Positions 52,701-63,528 of a stretch of DNA of 64,000 nucleotides are shown here, piece after piece (positions within the stretch are counted from its first letter, which is position 1; each line of letters opens with the position of its first letter). The notes beneath the pieces are model-generated. The model made no database searches. It saw only the letters and a program-made list of their open reading frames with translations, and had not been told where the DNA came from. This DNA is from Irpex lacteus (Eukaryota > Basidiomycota > Agaricomycetes > Polyporales > Irpicaceae). Location: the NCBI GenBank assembly GCA_001986395.2, contig MQVO02000009.1, positions 372,001 to 436,000 of the forward strand, written 5' to 3'. A program made the position numbers and the translations under genes.

Positions 52701-55163
52701 CGCCGATCGTAAGTGATATCGTAGTCAAAGTCTCGCCATCGACTAAATCTTCCATTTTCAATTCAAAATCAGATCAACTCTCCCAAAGTGAGTGATAAAA
52801 TCGCGGTGAAGCTGACTCGTTATACTTACAGCCTATAGGACCTTGGTTCGCTCCTCACGTTCCTTCAAATCTGTCGCCCACTCGACAATGAGGACTTCTT
52901 CAAACGGATGGTGTTGCGCCCATTGAAAGACGGTACGCCTGAGGGTGCCGAATTACTTCGTGTATGTGATGCCAGTGTTAAGCACTTAGTTTTCGCTAGT
53001 GTGTTGATGCTGATCGTCATATAGGGTATTATGAGTCAAGTGTGTCTTCATAGGAAAAAAGAGGTGGGTAACGACGTGCTAGTGATGCCTTGGACAGAAG
53101 CTGATGGCCTCTTCAGATGCAAGACAAGGACGGCAATCCTCTTATCCCGTTGCCTCCTGTCGACCATACTGTTATTCCTGTTACACTTACCCCAGAAGCG
53201 AGGGTGAGTAGCTTGCGGCTTATTCATAATGTTTGTTCACCTAAGGTACCCGTAGGAACTATACGACGCCATCGAGGACCTTTCGAAAGAGCGTATTGAC
53301 AACCTCCTGGCCATACATGGGAGTGCTTTTGCGGCCGCCGTAAGTCTTCCTGATCATTATCATCGACATCCGTTTCTGAATTACTTTTCAGGTTCAATCC
53401 AATGTGTTGAGCATGCTAACTCGTCTGCGACAACTTGCCCTGCATCCTGGACTTCTGCCGCCAAACTATCTGGAGAAGCTGAAGATGACTATCGAGAACG
53501 AGGACGCCGCTGCCGCAAATGCCCCCGCACAGCCGTTGACAGCGGCGGACAAAGTTCGCCTGCAAGGCCTTTTGGCACAGGCTATCGAAGATAATGAAGA
53601 GTGTCCTATCTGCTTCGGTGTGCTCGCGGAGCCGCGGATTACTAGCTGTGCCCATTGTTACTGTCTTGCCTGGTATGCTTGCTTCTGCTTTCTTTAAGCT
53701 TGCGTGATGCTGAACCGTATGTTTAGTATTGCAGAAGTGATCCAGCGAGATCCAAAATGTCCTATGGTATGTTCACAACTGTTTTGAGTTCGAATTCACT
53801 GACACAGCATGCACAGGATCGTCGAGCAATCACGATGGGAGACCTGGTTGAGCCAGCACCTCCCACTGAACTGACGCAAGCACCAGTTCGTCGTGAGGAG
53901 GATGAAGACCAGACAGGCATACGTACAGGCTCGTCGGCTAAGATTGATCAACTCATCTATCTCTTGAAGTTGAGCCCCAGTCACGAGAAGTCGCTCGTGT
54001 TCTCGCAGTTTACGGGATTCTTGGACAAGGTCAGCTCTTCGTTGGTGTCAGCGGCGATATAGCACCTAAGCTGCTTCGTTGAGTAGATTGGAGAGACGTT
54101 GGACAAAGAAGGCATCCCGTATGTACGTTTCGACGGTAAGATGTCAGCGAAGAGGCGACAAGAGACCATTGCCCGATTTTCGGTACCTATCAAAGAAGAT
54201 GCCCCTCCTGCCACTCAGTCCACTGCCGCCACTCAGCCTACTGCCGCTGATCAAGGACGCCCGAAGAGGCCAACTCGGCGTACGCGGACATCTGCTCCTT
54301 CAGATGCCGAAGTTATCGTTCTTGATGATGACGACGATGGGGACTTCGTTGTTGGTGCGGAAGAGGATGATGACGACGACTTTATTGTCAGCGACGATGA
54401 CCGCCCGACCACGAAGAAAGGTAAGGGGAAGGCGAAAGGGAAAGGAAAGAGTCGCACTCCTGAGCCTGACTTCGATGAGGTCATCTACGAGGGCGTGAAC
54501 CCCAAGGTCATGCTTATTTCCCTCAAGGCTGGTGCATTGGGGTTGAACCTGACTGTCGCTAACAATGTTTACCTGTAAGTGCCTCCAAATTCTTGATGTG
54601 CATTGATGCTGACGTCCCTCTCTAGAATGGACCCGTAAGTGTTCTGAGCATAACCAGATCCAATGAGACTAACGTATGTATAGCTGGTGGCAAGAGGGAA
54701 TCGAGTCGCAAGCCATCGATAGATGTAACCGGTACGCATGAAACACAGCCCATGCCGCTATTTCTTACTGATCTTCCTCCAGAATTGGTCAAACTAAGCC
54801 GGTGCATGTCTACCAGCTTATCGCTGAGAACACCGTGGAGTCAAAGGTTATTGATATCCAGACCAAGAAGAAAAAGCTTGTAGATGAAGTACGTCTGCGA
54901 TGAATTTCTAATCTGAGTGTCTTCCTGATCGTATTTCCAGGCTTTCTCTGGAATCAAGAGCAAACAGACCCAGCGCGAGAAGCGTCAAGCAAGGGCACAA
55001 GGTCAGTTTTTGGGTCCTCCCTCGTAGAACATGAACTTAATGCAGGTTTTCAGAGCTATTGGAGTTATTCGGAAGTCGTCGGCAGGCACAAGAAGCTTCG
55101 CAGAATCCAGCCGGCGGCAGCCAGTCAACGCTCGATGCGTTCGTAGCTCCTGCAGCCGCTTGA
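49731..55163 (+). CDS. HLTF/Rad5-like SNF2 translocase with PARP finger, HIRAN and RING
   Basis: This is probably a nuclear DNA damage-tolerance enzyme (fork remodelling, PCNA polyubiquitination), judged from its HLTF/Rad5 layout. The first exon (49731-49760) encodes MASMASHLLE. Exon 2 gives a PARP-type zinc finger (YSKSSKATCQGSPPCKGTPI, LGLLRYGAVNK, WRHWGCVTPDIL). A Gln/Ser-rich linker is followed by HIRAN (LYCTMRTNVVGIQYYKG, VGHIPKQIAAKLAP). The SNF2 core has CADSMGLGKTLTMLALI (Walker A), IILDEGHSIRNPKTKMA (Walker B) and RRWVLTGTPI. The RING has CPICFGVLAEPRITSCAHCYC and PKCPM. The helicase C half has LVFSQFTGFL, YVRFDGKMSAKRRQE, ALGLNLTVANNVYLMDPWW and AIDRCNRIGQTKPVHVYQL. An acidic/basic insertion lies between the C-half motifs. 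The C-terminus is QSTLDAFVAPAAA, stop at 55161-55163. Confidence 0.88.
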
Positions 55164-55351
55164 TTGACTTCTTGCGTGATAGAGCAGGTGCCAAACATAT
55201 CGTAATAATTGCTGAAGTTAATGATACTGTACCTCACGTTATGTTTTGCTTCCGAAGCCAGCCTTATGTGCAATCCTGCATCGACTGCTGTACCAAAAAT
55301 ACATGCATAAGGATACTGGGACACCAATCCTCTACAACAGTCGTTACATAA

Positions 55352-57142
55352 TTAACGGGAAGTCCATGCGATAAACATCCAAAGTACAACAGCCGGCAGA
55401 ACAACGCCACCGAAGCTAATAAATATGCTGAGCAGAGTCCAAACTGTCTGATGAGCTGGTGATCGGGTACCCGCAGCCCTCACAATATCGTTCGAGTCCA
55501 GCGTAATGGATGGCCGATTTTCTTTTCTTGCGCGTGACCATGTTGGTGACGTAGGTGTAGACGGAGGAGAGCTGAGGTTCACCGACCACGAGAATTTGCG
55601 TTCGGACCTCTTCTTGAAGGGAGAGAGGGAGCGTTTGACCCTGTACGGTGCAGGGGAGGAGGATGGGAGGAGTGTCGTGTTCCGGGAGTGCGATTTGCGA
55701 AGGGTGATGATGGCGAGTACAAGGAGCGTTATGATGCTCAGTGGGACGTATACAGATGAGTATGTTGATGTTTGGTCTGGGAGAAAACATGGGGAGTCGA
55801 CGAATGTCCGTTGGGTAGACGTTTGTTGGGTCTGAGGTGGGACGAGAGATAGAAGGTGGAAACCTGGATGACGGATGTTCTTGTATGGGGAGAAGGTCTT
55901 GACTGTCACTTCGCGTACGTTCATGGCTTCTTTACCGTCTTGCGACTCTTGTATGTTGTGCGTGTATTCGCAATAGTCGCGGTCGTCCCCACTATACGCT
56001 GTCATTAGCCCACGAACTGCATTGTAGAAGCCGCACAGCGTACCTGAACACCAGGGAGGGCTTAACATGCTCGAAGATGAACTCTGTAGTAAGTTTACCG
56101 AGAGTGTTTTGATAACCTGGGCCCGCTCCCCTATGAATTGTACCGTGTTCTCTGAGAGGTCCACACGAAGCGGTGTCAGGACGATACAGAGGGATATGAG
56201 TGAACAATATAGTTGTAGATGTATGCACTATGAAGGGGTCAACGTCAGCTAATGAGCACGGTACGTTCTACTGACCAGTATGATTATTCTCGAACGAACG
56301 GATGAATTCAACAGATCCGGCCCCGTCTGCTTTCCACTCTTCGTAACCTTTATGTACTTTTGCCCGACGGTAGTCTTCCTCCACGAGAAGCGGTGCGTCT
56401 AGGAACACGAAAGTATGGTTGTTGATAGTGACCTTCCTGTTGGCAGGGCCGAAATATTTAAAGTAGCGGTCTCTGGCTTGTGGGCTACTATTGGCGAGAA
56501 GATTTAAGCTGTCAAAGCCTTCAGCGCGAGTGAAGCAATGAGGTACTTCATTCCTCACCCAACATCTTCATTACCCGGCACGTAATACGTCTCAACCTCC
56601 TCGCGCGCGGAGAATATCCGTAGGAAGTGGCTGACGGCCTCTGTATACCTGCGATTTGACAAGGTAAAACAATGCGTGAAGACGTTCAGTAAAGTACGTA
56701 CTCTTCCTCCTTCTTGATCTTCTGCCCTGCGTCAAAGATGTCGCCTAGGAATACCACGGAGTTCGGTCGTAGACTCTTGGCGTAAGCCCAATTTTTCCTC
56801 AGGGCCTCATGGTATAGCCACTGGCGGAGGGGTTTGAAGAGACCTCGTTCATTGCTCAACGAAGTGCGAACTTGGGGATCCGTAAGCAGGAGAACATGAT
56901 GTGGCTTTGTGGTTGACTATGAGTATGGCCAGAATTCCTTAGTTCCGTCGGAGCTGCCTTCAAAGACGGAACAGACGCACCTTCGGTAATTGCTTGTCTC
57001 CCCACCCACAATACGCTATGCTATACTTGAACACCCCATATTCATACCATAGCACTGCAAACAGCCAGGTTATACGCAGCCAGTTGATCAAAGAGATATC
57101 CTTGATGACCGTCGATATACGATGTTTTCGAGCGATGCGCAT
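55352..57142 (-). CDS. Cdc1/Ted1-like metallophosphoesterase, copy B, altered active site
   Basis: The ATG at 57140-57142 gives MRIARKHRISTVIKDISLIN followed by a membrane anchor (WLRITWLFAVLWYEYGVFKY). It has the same layout as copy A: LLLTDPQV, VVFLGDIFDAGQK, VPGNEDVG, LFTHIPLYRPDT and SGDDRDYCEYTH. A C-terminal membrane segment (YVPLSIITLLVLAIITL), a Ser/Pro-rich linker and a final hydrophobic segment complete it, stop at 55352-55354. Two conserved histidines of the family are replaced: GNH(D/E) reads GNED, and GDDHDYC reads GDDRDYC. Catalysis may therefore be weakened, or the metal site altered. The reading frame is otherwise intact, which suggests selection still acts on it. The 3' end converges with the HLTF-like gene, 188 bp apart. 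Confidence 0.85.
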
Positions 57143-57771
57143 GGTGTGCGGGTGAGAATGCGTGTGAGAGGTGTCTGGAGTCGCCAATAGTTTGGTTATG
57201 GGTAATCATCGGCCGTTGGCAACTTTATGAACGGTCATGAGTGTGGCAGAACACGATTGTCCTGGTGGCTGTTCCCGTTGTCGTGGTCGAGGTGATGTCA
57301 GATGAGACAGACAGGGTCGCGCTCAGCTAGTCAGACCATACCACATTGTAAATGACCTCGATCCTACGGCTTCGAGCTCGATATTCGGTTTTTGAGGCCT
57401 ACGTGGCATACACTTTGATTGCATCGCAGCTCAACCGATGCTTGTCGTTTTGTCGCAGTTGTAGGTCGATGTCAGACTTGCAGACTCTTCGGCTAGATAA
57501 CTAAATGGACGCCCATCGCAACGTTGAACTCGTACATCCATCTTGCCCAAGTTCAGGTAACCCGTGAACCTGTACTCAGCATCACACCGTACGTACTCCA
57601 GCTTGTATTCGTCTCTTGCGTCAGCAACAATTCTCTAATTTGTGCAGCTCGTGAAACCCGCAGTCAGAATGAACCACAACTATGTATCATCGAGGTGCGC
57701 TGAGGGTTCTGAGGGTCGATTGACGAAACAGCTCAAGGGCTGTGCCTTGTAATTCTCTCAGGCTCCTCTCT
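57143..57771. other. Intergenic, divergent upstream regions
   Basis: This separates Cdc1/Ted1 copy B and the F-box gene. No coding signal was seen and no TATA box was assigned. Confidence 0.4.
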
Positions 57772-59367
57772 ATGGAGGAATATACAGGCATAAAACGCAT
57801 AGAAGATGTTGACCAAGAGATTCAGCGAATCATAGAGCATCATCGTGCCCTCAACGCACACAGGAACTCCCTTGTCCCCGTGTCGACTCTCCCTCCTGAA
57901 GTCCTCTGCTCCATCTTCCGGCTCTGTGCCCCCGTTTCAGGGAGCGGGGCACCCAGTCTAGCGTTCTGTCAAGTCTGCCATCAATGGCGAGCCCTGGGGC
58001 TGGATGATCCTCAGCTGTGGCGAACACCGATACTCAGTCGACCTAAGCTCGGACTCGAAATGGTGGCGCGTGCGAAAGGGCTTCCTCTGATCGTCGAGTT
58101 GGATATTAACGATATCCCACGTCGGCCAAAGCTGAGATCAGTGCTCTTGGAATCTCTACGTGCTATCTTCGAGAGCAATGCAGTAATGCACTGTCACCTG
58201 ACTTCTTTCCCCTCGAATCTGTCCTCATCACTAGACGGACCGCTCATGGACCTCCTTGCTCTTCGCTCTGGAGAAACGCTCATGAGCTTGGAATTGGGTT
58301 TTTGGAACCGTTCCGACACGATATTAGGGGGAAGGGCTGCAACGCCCGAGGTAGTTTTCACGAACTTACGTGAATTGCGTCTCACGCGATGTCTATGGCC
58401 TCTTTCTGCTGCGTGTTACTCTAATCTCAGTATACTCGAAATTCGCGAACCCCCAAGTGCGATCGACCTGGATACCGCTCTCAATCTTCTACGAGCAAGT
58501 CCAAACCTGAAAACACTGACATTCATCGACGCCCTGCCAGAACTACTTCCAACTCCCCAACCTTCGAACACACTTACTTTGCCACTCCTCAAACAACTAA
58601 CGCTGCAGACCAGTGCTTCGCCTACAACTCTGCTGGTGTTTCTCTCCGCTGTTGATTTGCCTAGCCTGTCCGATCTCCGTGTCAAAGTTAACCGCTTGCG
58701 ACGTCAACAACCAGTAGAAGCTGCCGATTTTCTCACAATATTACACTACATCGCCGATAACATAACTAGACCCAACGCTCTGGATACGTTGAGCTACTGC
58801 ATTACGGCGCAATCTTTGGATATCGAGGCTACCTGTCCCATAAATCATCCTGGGTCCTCCGAAAGGTTTTCCTTCCTCGTTTCCGTCTATCCATACCGAA
58901 ATCTGCACGCCGTACCTACCATCGGACACCGTCATGAAGTTCTGTCACAGCTACCGTCCATCATGTCCTTGGAAAACCTTGAGCGGTTTACCATAAAGTC
59001 AACGTCAGGACACATGTCAGGCGATTTACCCTCACTCTGCGACTTCCTACTCGTTATGCCGGCAGTCAAAGAGATTCACACTGTGGGAGACGGTATACTT
59101 ATACTTTCGCAAACTCCTACGGCGGATCACATCTCAGGGTTACACTCGTTAGAGCGACTACGTATCGTAGACGCTAATTTAGGGAATCTTTGGTTTGTGA
59201 ACGGTGAAACGATACTGTCTGGGATGCGCCGGCTCAGCCAGAATATTCTTGGAATCGTAACGAGAAGTGGAAGGCATATCGAAGTTGTGCTGGACAACTG
59301 TGTCGTATCCCGTGAGCAGAGCACGTTGTGTTCTGGCATGGGTATGCGGGTAACGGTACGGGATTGA
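57772..59367 (+). CDS. F-box protein with leucine-rich C-terminal half
   Basis: I chose the internal ATG at 57772 (MEEYTGIKRIEDVDQEIQRI) because the truncated paralog at 9004-9543 starts at the equivalent point. The frame itself is open upstream to 57742. A short helix is followed by an F-box (STLPPEVLCSIFRLC, then LAFCQVCHQWRALGL and DPQLWRTPI). The remaining 400 residues have irregular leucine-rich repeats (for example LRELRLTRC and LKTLTFIDALPELL). Single-exon F-box genes with this arrangement are greatly expanded in Agaricomycetes. The F-box should bind Skp1 in an SCF ubiquitin ligase. The target is unknown. Confidence 0.82.
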   Translation: MEEYTGIKRIEDVDQEIQRIIEHHRALNAHRNSLVPVSTLPPEVLCSIFRLCAPVSGSGAPSLAFCQVCHQWRALGLDDPQLWRTPILSRPKLGLEMVARAKGLPLIVELDINDIPRRPKLRSVLLESLRAIFESNAVMHCHLTSFPSNLSSSLDGPLMDLLALRSGETLMSLELGFWNRSDTILGGRAATPEVVFTNLRELRLTRCLWPLSAACYSNLSILEIREPPSAIDLDTALNLLRASPNLKTLTFIDALPELLPTPQPSNTLTLPLLKQLTLQTSASPTTLLVFLSAVDLPSLSDLRVKVNRLRRQQPVEAADFLTILHYIADNITRPNALDTLSYCITAQSLDIEATCPINHPGSSERFSFLVSVYPYRNLHAVPTIGHRHEVLSQLPSIMSLENLERFTIKSTSGHMSGDLPSLCDFLLVMPAVKEIHTVGDGILILSQTPTADHISGLHSLERLRIVDANLGNLWFVNGETILSGMRRLSQNILGIVTRSGRHIEVVLDNCVVSREQSTLCSGMGMRVTVRD

Positions 59368-60441
59368 GGGGTGCGGGTAGGATAATTGTGTAAATGAGGA
59401 AGCTAGCGGATTGCATCTAATCAACATCCTGCGTCACCAGCAGTCTTGTATCCTGGCATGCAGCCGTAAGGTCCGTCGAGGACTGTATAGACGGTCGATA
59501 ATGAGCGCATCGAGATTTGGTAGTGCCTGTATATGCACAGCGACGTAGGGTGTCAGGCTGGCTTATACCGGGTCCTGGGCTTTCGGCGCCGACGGTACTC
59601 GCACTGGTCGAGGTACCCGTGGGGAGAGCTTTGCGTCAGTGAAATACACGATAAAGCCTTCGTAATCGGCATCGCAGATACGTCTTCGGTGCCAGTGTGC
59701 ATCGGCCAGGCAAGCTCTAAAGCTGTGCTTCTCGGTACACTTACCTCGGGCTCAACGGATTCTACAATCCTCTAGAACTAGAGAGGGGATGTTCCGTGCC
59801 ATTAGGTATTGAAAAGATGATGCCATGTACTTCACACTACGGACACGATACACCGTATTCCTCATTCAAAGGGCCGTCGTAGAAACTGTTCGACATCTGC
59901 TGTGAGCCTCATGCTTTCGTACCTCATGCGAAAGCAGGTCATTCTGCCAGTCAGGTGTACATGAAATTTGATGAAGGCGGAGTCTTCTTGCGCCCACCAA
60001 TTGTCCGTCTCGTCATTAACATTCGGGTTTCGCTCCAAGGCCTGAGTGTGCCTCTTCTAGTAAGTATATATTCTGTGAAAGTCAACATCAAGATTCAACG
60101 CACGGCGAGGCTGTGCCGCGATTATGCTCAGCAAGTCGGAGGGAGCTGGGTGGGCGGCAAACGCTGTGTCCGGTGAAACCCGACTCTCGGATAATTGGGC
60201 GATCGAGCTCTCGACTAGTCCTGTCGGACCTGCATTACTCTTAAATCGAACGTCTCGGAAATTCCAGCCGGAGCTTGCAATTGATTTCTGGGCCGAGAGT
60301 GAGAATGTCTGGGTGTATAAATACCCCAAGAGCTTTGTGGCGGTTTTCCCATCGTGGTTTTACCCATCGTTCACATTCCCCTAACACACTCCACTACCTA
60401 CCGCTTTTACGACCCATCACACGTACTCATCCTCACCTATC
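59368..60441. other. Intergenic with promoter of the Kre9-like gene
   Basis: About 1.07 kb without a recognised gene. A TATA-like box lies near the right end. Confidence 0.4.
60316..60323 (+). promoter_or_regulatory. TATA-like box
   Basis: TATAAATA lies about 120 bp upstream of the ATG at 60442 and is followed by a pyrimidine- and CACTCC-rich leader. This suggests a strongly expressed secreted-protein gene. Confidence 0.5.
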
Positions 60442-60949
60442 ATGAAGTTCACCTCCATTGTTTCCGCCCTCTTCGCTTCTGCTGTTGCTGTCAGCGCAGC
60501 CCCCGTCGAGCTCCCCACTCGTGACGTCTGGGCTCCCAAGGTTCTATATCCCCACGCGGGCACTGTCTGGACATCTGGCCAGAGACACAATGTCACCTGG
60601 TAAGTTTTGATTATTGACCTTGTTCCACCTTCATATCTGACTGACCATTCGTACCATAGGGATCTCTCGACCAAGCCTGCTCAGATCACGAACAACGACG
60701 GCGCCTTCCTCCTTTTGAGGACTGGTAACATCGAAACACCAGTTGTCGTCGGACATGGTTTCAAGTTGACCGACGGACGTGTCGAGATTACCGTCCCCGA
60801 CGTCGTCACTCGCGACGACTTCAGCCTTGTCTGTGAGTACTTCTGTTTCTTCCTGCACTATCAAGCTTGTACTAAATCTTTATGCAGTGTTCGGTGACTC
60901 AGGCAACTGGAGCGAGGAGTTTACGATCAACGGCGTCATCTCCGACTAA
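60442..60949 (+). CDS. Small secreted Kre9/Knh1-N-terminal-like protein
   Basis: Three exons (60442-60599, 60660-60832, 60888-60949) encode about 130 residues. A signal peptide is clear: MKFTSIVSALFASAVAVSA, with cleavage likely before APVE. The mature part has a family-typical core: LYPHAGTVWTSGQRHNVTWD, then PAQITNNDGAFLLLRTGN, VEITVPDVVTRDDFSLVLFG and DSGNWSEEFTI. This resembles the beta-sandwich domain of Kre9/Knh1 and the Ser-Thr-rich GPI-anchored proteins of fungal walls. Here there is no Ser/Thr-rich tail and no GPI signal, so it should be released or loosely wall-bound. The two potential N-glycosylation sites are NVT and NWS. Confidence 0.85.
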
Positions 60950-61737
60950 ACACCTCATCACTTCACTCACTTCGTCGATGACGGCCGATAATTGACCACG
61001 GAAACGAACTAATGAACGAACTCTCGCACGACTGTACGAACTTATGACTCGGACACTTATCACGCTTTATCGGGACTCTTCTAATACTGTACCCACCCCT
61101 TAATCACCTTTCGCTTTCGCTATCGTACGAACTTTTTAGGATTTGTTTGCAAATGGACTTGATGGACTTGCTATCACACACATACATACGTATCACGTAT
61201 ATACTTACGACCTGCTTTCTGTTGCATTGCGTTGTTTAAATGCTACACAACTTGCTTTTTGCACTGTATTTGAATTGTGTGAATGGTTTTCCTGTGCATT
61301 TTGGCGAGAACTTCGATGTTGGTCAGTATTTCCCTGCTATGGCGGGACCCTGGGTACTGGGTGTTGCACGGCGTATCTTTGCCCGAAATGGCAGTTTTGA
61401 TCGCTTGATCGATCAGCGCTGAGAGCATGCAGTAGATTAAATAATGAGAGGATGTTCAGAAATTAGCCTTGTACTGAGGCTCTGTGTTTTTTTATACAAC
61501 GCAGATACCGTTGAACCTTGCCCGATGGATACAGCGGAATGACACTGGAATGGCTCGCTGGCTGTCGCCTCATATAGTAAGGATAACTTGATAAATAACT
61601 AATATTAATAGTGAGATCAGCGCTAGTCTAACTGATCCCATCCGGCGCTAACAGTTATCAGCACTGTTCCAGCCTTCACACCTTTAACTCAACTTCACCA
61701 GCTTCGTGTATCCGTACATGCCCTTGAGACTGGAACC
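60950..61737. other. Intergenic, no gene recognised
   Basis: T-rich 3' flank of the Kre9-like gene, then the upstream region of the BSD-domain gene. Confidence 0.4.
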
Positions 61738-63528
61738 ATGAATTTTATTGATGCGTATGATATAACAGGGCCTACCGCTACCCCTCCCCCGCGAGATGGC
61801 CCCGAACCCACGCTTAATGAAGAGGTCACTCAGGTCGTCGGGCAACTCAGTCGGTTCTGGGGCGGTTTCAGGAAACAGGTCAGCGCAGCGTACGATGAGC
61901 TTTCTAGACCCGTCTCAGTGTCTTCTACATCCTCTAGAGTCAAAGTGTGCTGGAATCAGCACGCAAGGACCTGACACAGGTCGTATCACAGGCTCAGAAG
62001 GAGCTCACGAAGTTGACTACGGAGCCTGCAGAGGAATCAACTGACGCGCCGTCGGAGAAAGACGCAGCCACTTCTGCTGATCCTTCAGACGCGCATCCTG
62101 CTGGTGACTCTTCATCAGGTCCGTCGACAGAAGCCCCCACCGAAACGTCACCCACACGACCAGGGCACACTCGAGGCGTCTCCGTTTCCGCTACCGCTCA
62201 GAACCTTTTCTCTCGTCTACAAGCATCCCTCCCTGCAGATCTTGCGGCGACTGTACAGGCCAAGTTACCAGAATCTATCAAGCAAGGAGCTGGGTCTATC
62301 GATCTCGGACAGCTGCGGACGACATTGGCGTCTGAGTTTCAGAGAGTGCAGAATATCACGAAGGCGCAGGCGGAGGAGTACGCACACAAGAGTGAGGAGT
62401 TATTGCGCGATGCGGGAGAGTTCTTCAAGGAGGCGGTGAAGGTCGTCCCGCCTGAGGGTGGTAGCGTTGATCCACCTGGGGTGTTGTGGGATGGTACGGA
62501 CATTTGGATGCTGCCAGAGGTGAACGCTGCACCTTCTACTGCGGACTCGAAGGGTAAAGGGAAGGATAGGGAGAGCAAGTCGAGCGCGGAGGGATTAAGG
62601 GCTGTGGCGACGAGGGCGGAAGCTCTGTTGAAACAACTGAAGCATGATCCAGAGGTGATCAAGGCAGACCCTGAGGCTGATGAAAAGGCAGCGAAGCTAT
62701 GGAAGGAGTGGTATGCCAAAGAGGTCGAACCGAAAGATGGAGGCATCGACAGTGTGGAATGGCAGGCCGCTGTCAAGACAGCCCTGGCTGACCCAGTCGA
62801 CGGAGGTGCATTGCAGAGGAACTTGAGCACGCTGGGTGAGTTCCACTATAGAATATCGTTTACGGCATTCGTTATATCCATGGATATAGTACCCGATGTT
62901 ATCACTCGCGAGACCTTCTGGACAAGATATTTCTTCCGAGTCCATCAGGTGGAAAGCGAGGAGAAGAGGCGCAAGGCTTTGCTTCAGAGTAAGCGCTGTT
63001 TATTCAATTCACTGTATACAATACAGCATTCTCAACATACTATTTTTCTAAGATACCGCTGAAAGTGAGGAAGACTTCGACTGGGAGAGCGATGAAGACG
63101 ACGAGTCCAGCGATAAAGCAGTTACTCCCCAAGGACGCGCATCAAGCCTCGCTGAATCGACTAAGACGCTAAGTGCTGTCAAGCCCGACACATCGCTCTC
63201 GACTACAACGACAAACAGCAGAGTTAGCAGTGAAGATGGCAGCTACGACGTTGTCTCTTCGCAAGTCAGCAATGCTGACGAGTCTACTACTAAACCCGAG
63301 GAACAAGCTGAGAGTGGCAGCGAGGATGAAGATGACGAGGAGGAGGACGATGAAGAAGAGGAAGGAGATGATGATGATGATGATGACAGCGAAGAAGACG
63401 AGGAGGAGGCAGAAGGTGGTGAACAACAAACGAAAGCCCAGGTCGCGAAGCCTCCGGCTGAGGCGAAGGCTACTAAGGCGCCTCAGGCGAAAGCAGGAGA
63501 CGATGATGACGATAGTGACTGGGAGTAA
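61738..63528 (+). CDS. BSD-domain protein (BSDC1/Dos2-like)
   Basis: The ATG at 61738 begins MNFIDAYDITGPTATPPPRD, followed by an N-terminal helical part (EVTQVVGQLSRFWGGFRKQ and, after an intron, SVLESARKDLTQVVSQAQKE). The middle is Ser/Thr/Pro-rich. Another long helical stretch (FQRVQNITKAQAEEYAHKSE) leads to the BSD domain (EKAAKLWKEWYAKEVEP, VPDVITRETFWTRYFFRVHQ), with the conserved Phe-Trp near its end. The C-terminus is strongly acidic (EDEDDEEEDDEEEE and a D-run), ending DDDDDSDWE, stop at 63526-63528. BSDC1-like proteins have no settled molecular function. Three to four introns are needed. Confidence 0.85.

Noticed and set aside
57742..57771. Ten-residue N-terminal extension of the full F-box protein
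   Set aside because: The truncated paralog begins at the equivalent of the ATG at 57772, so that start is preferred, although 57742 cannot be excluded.
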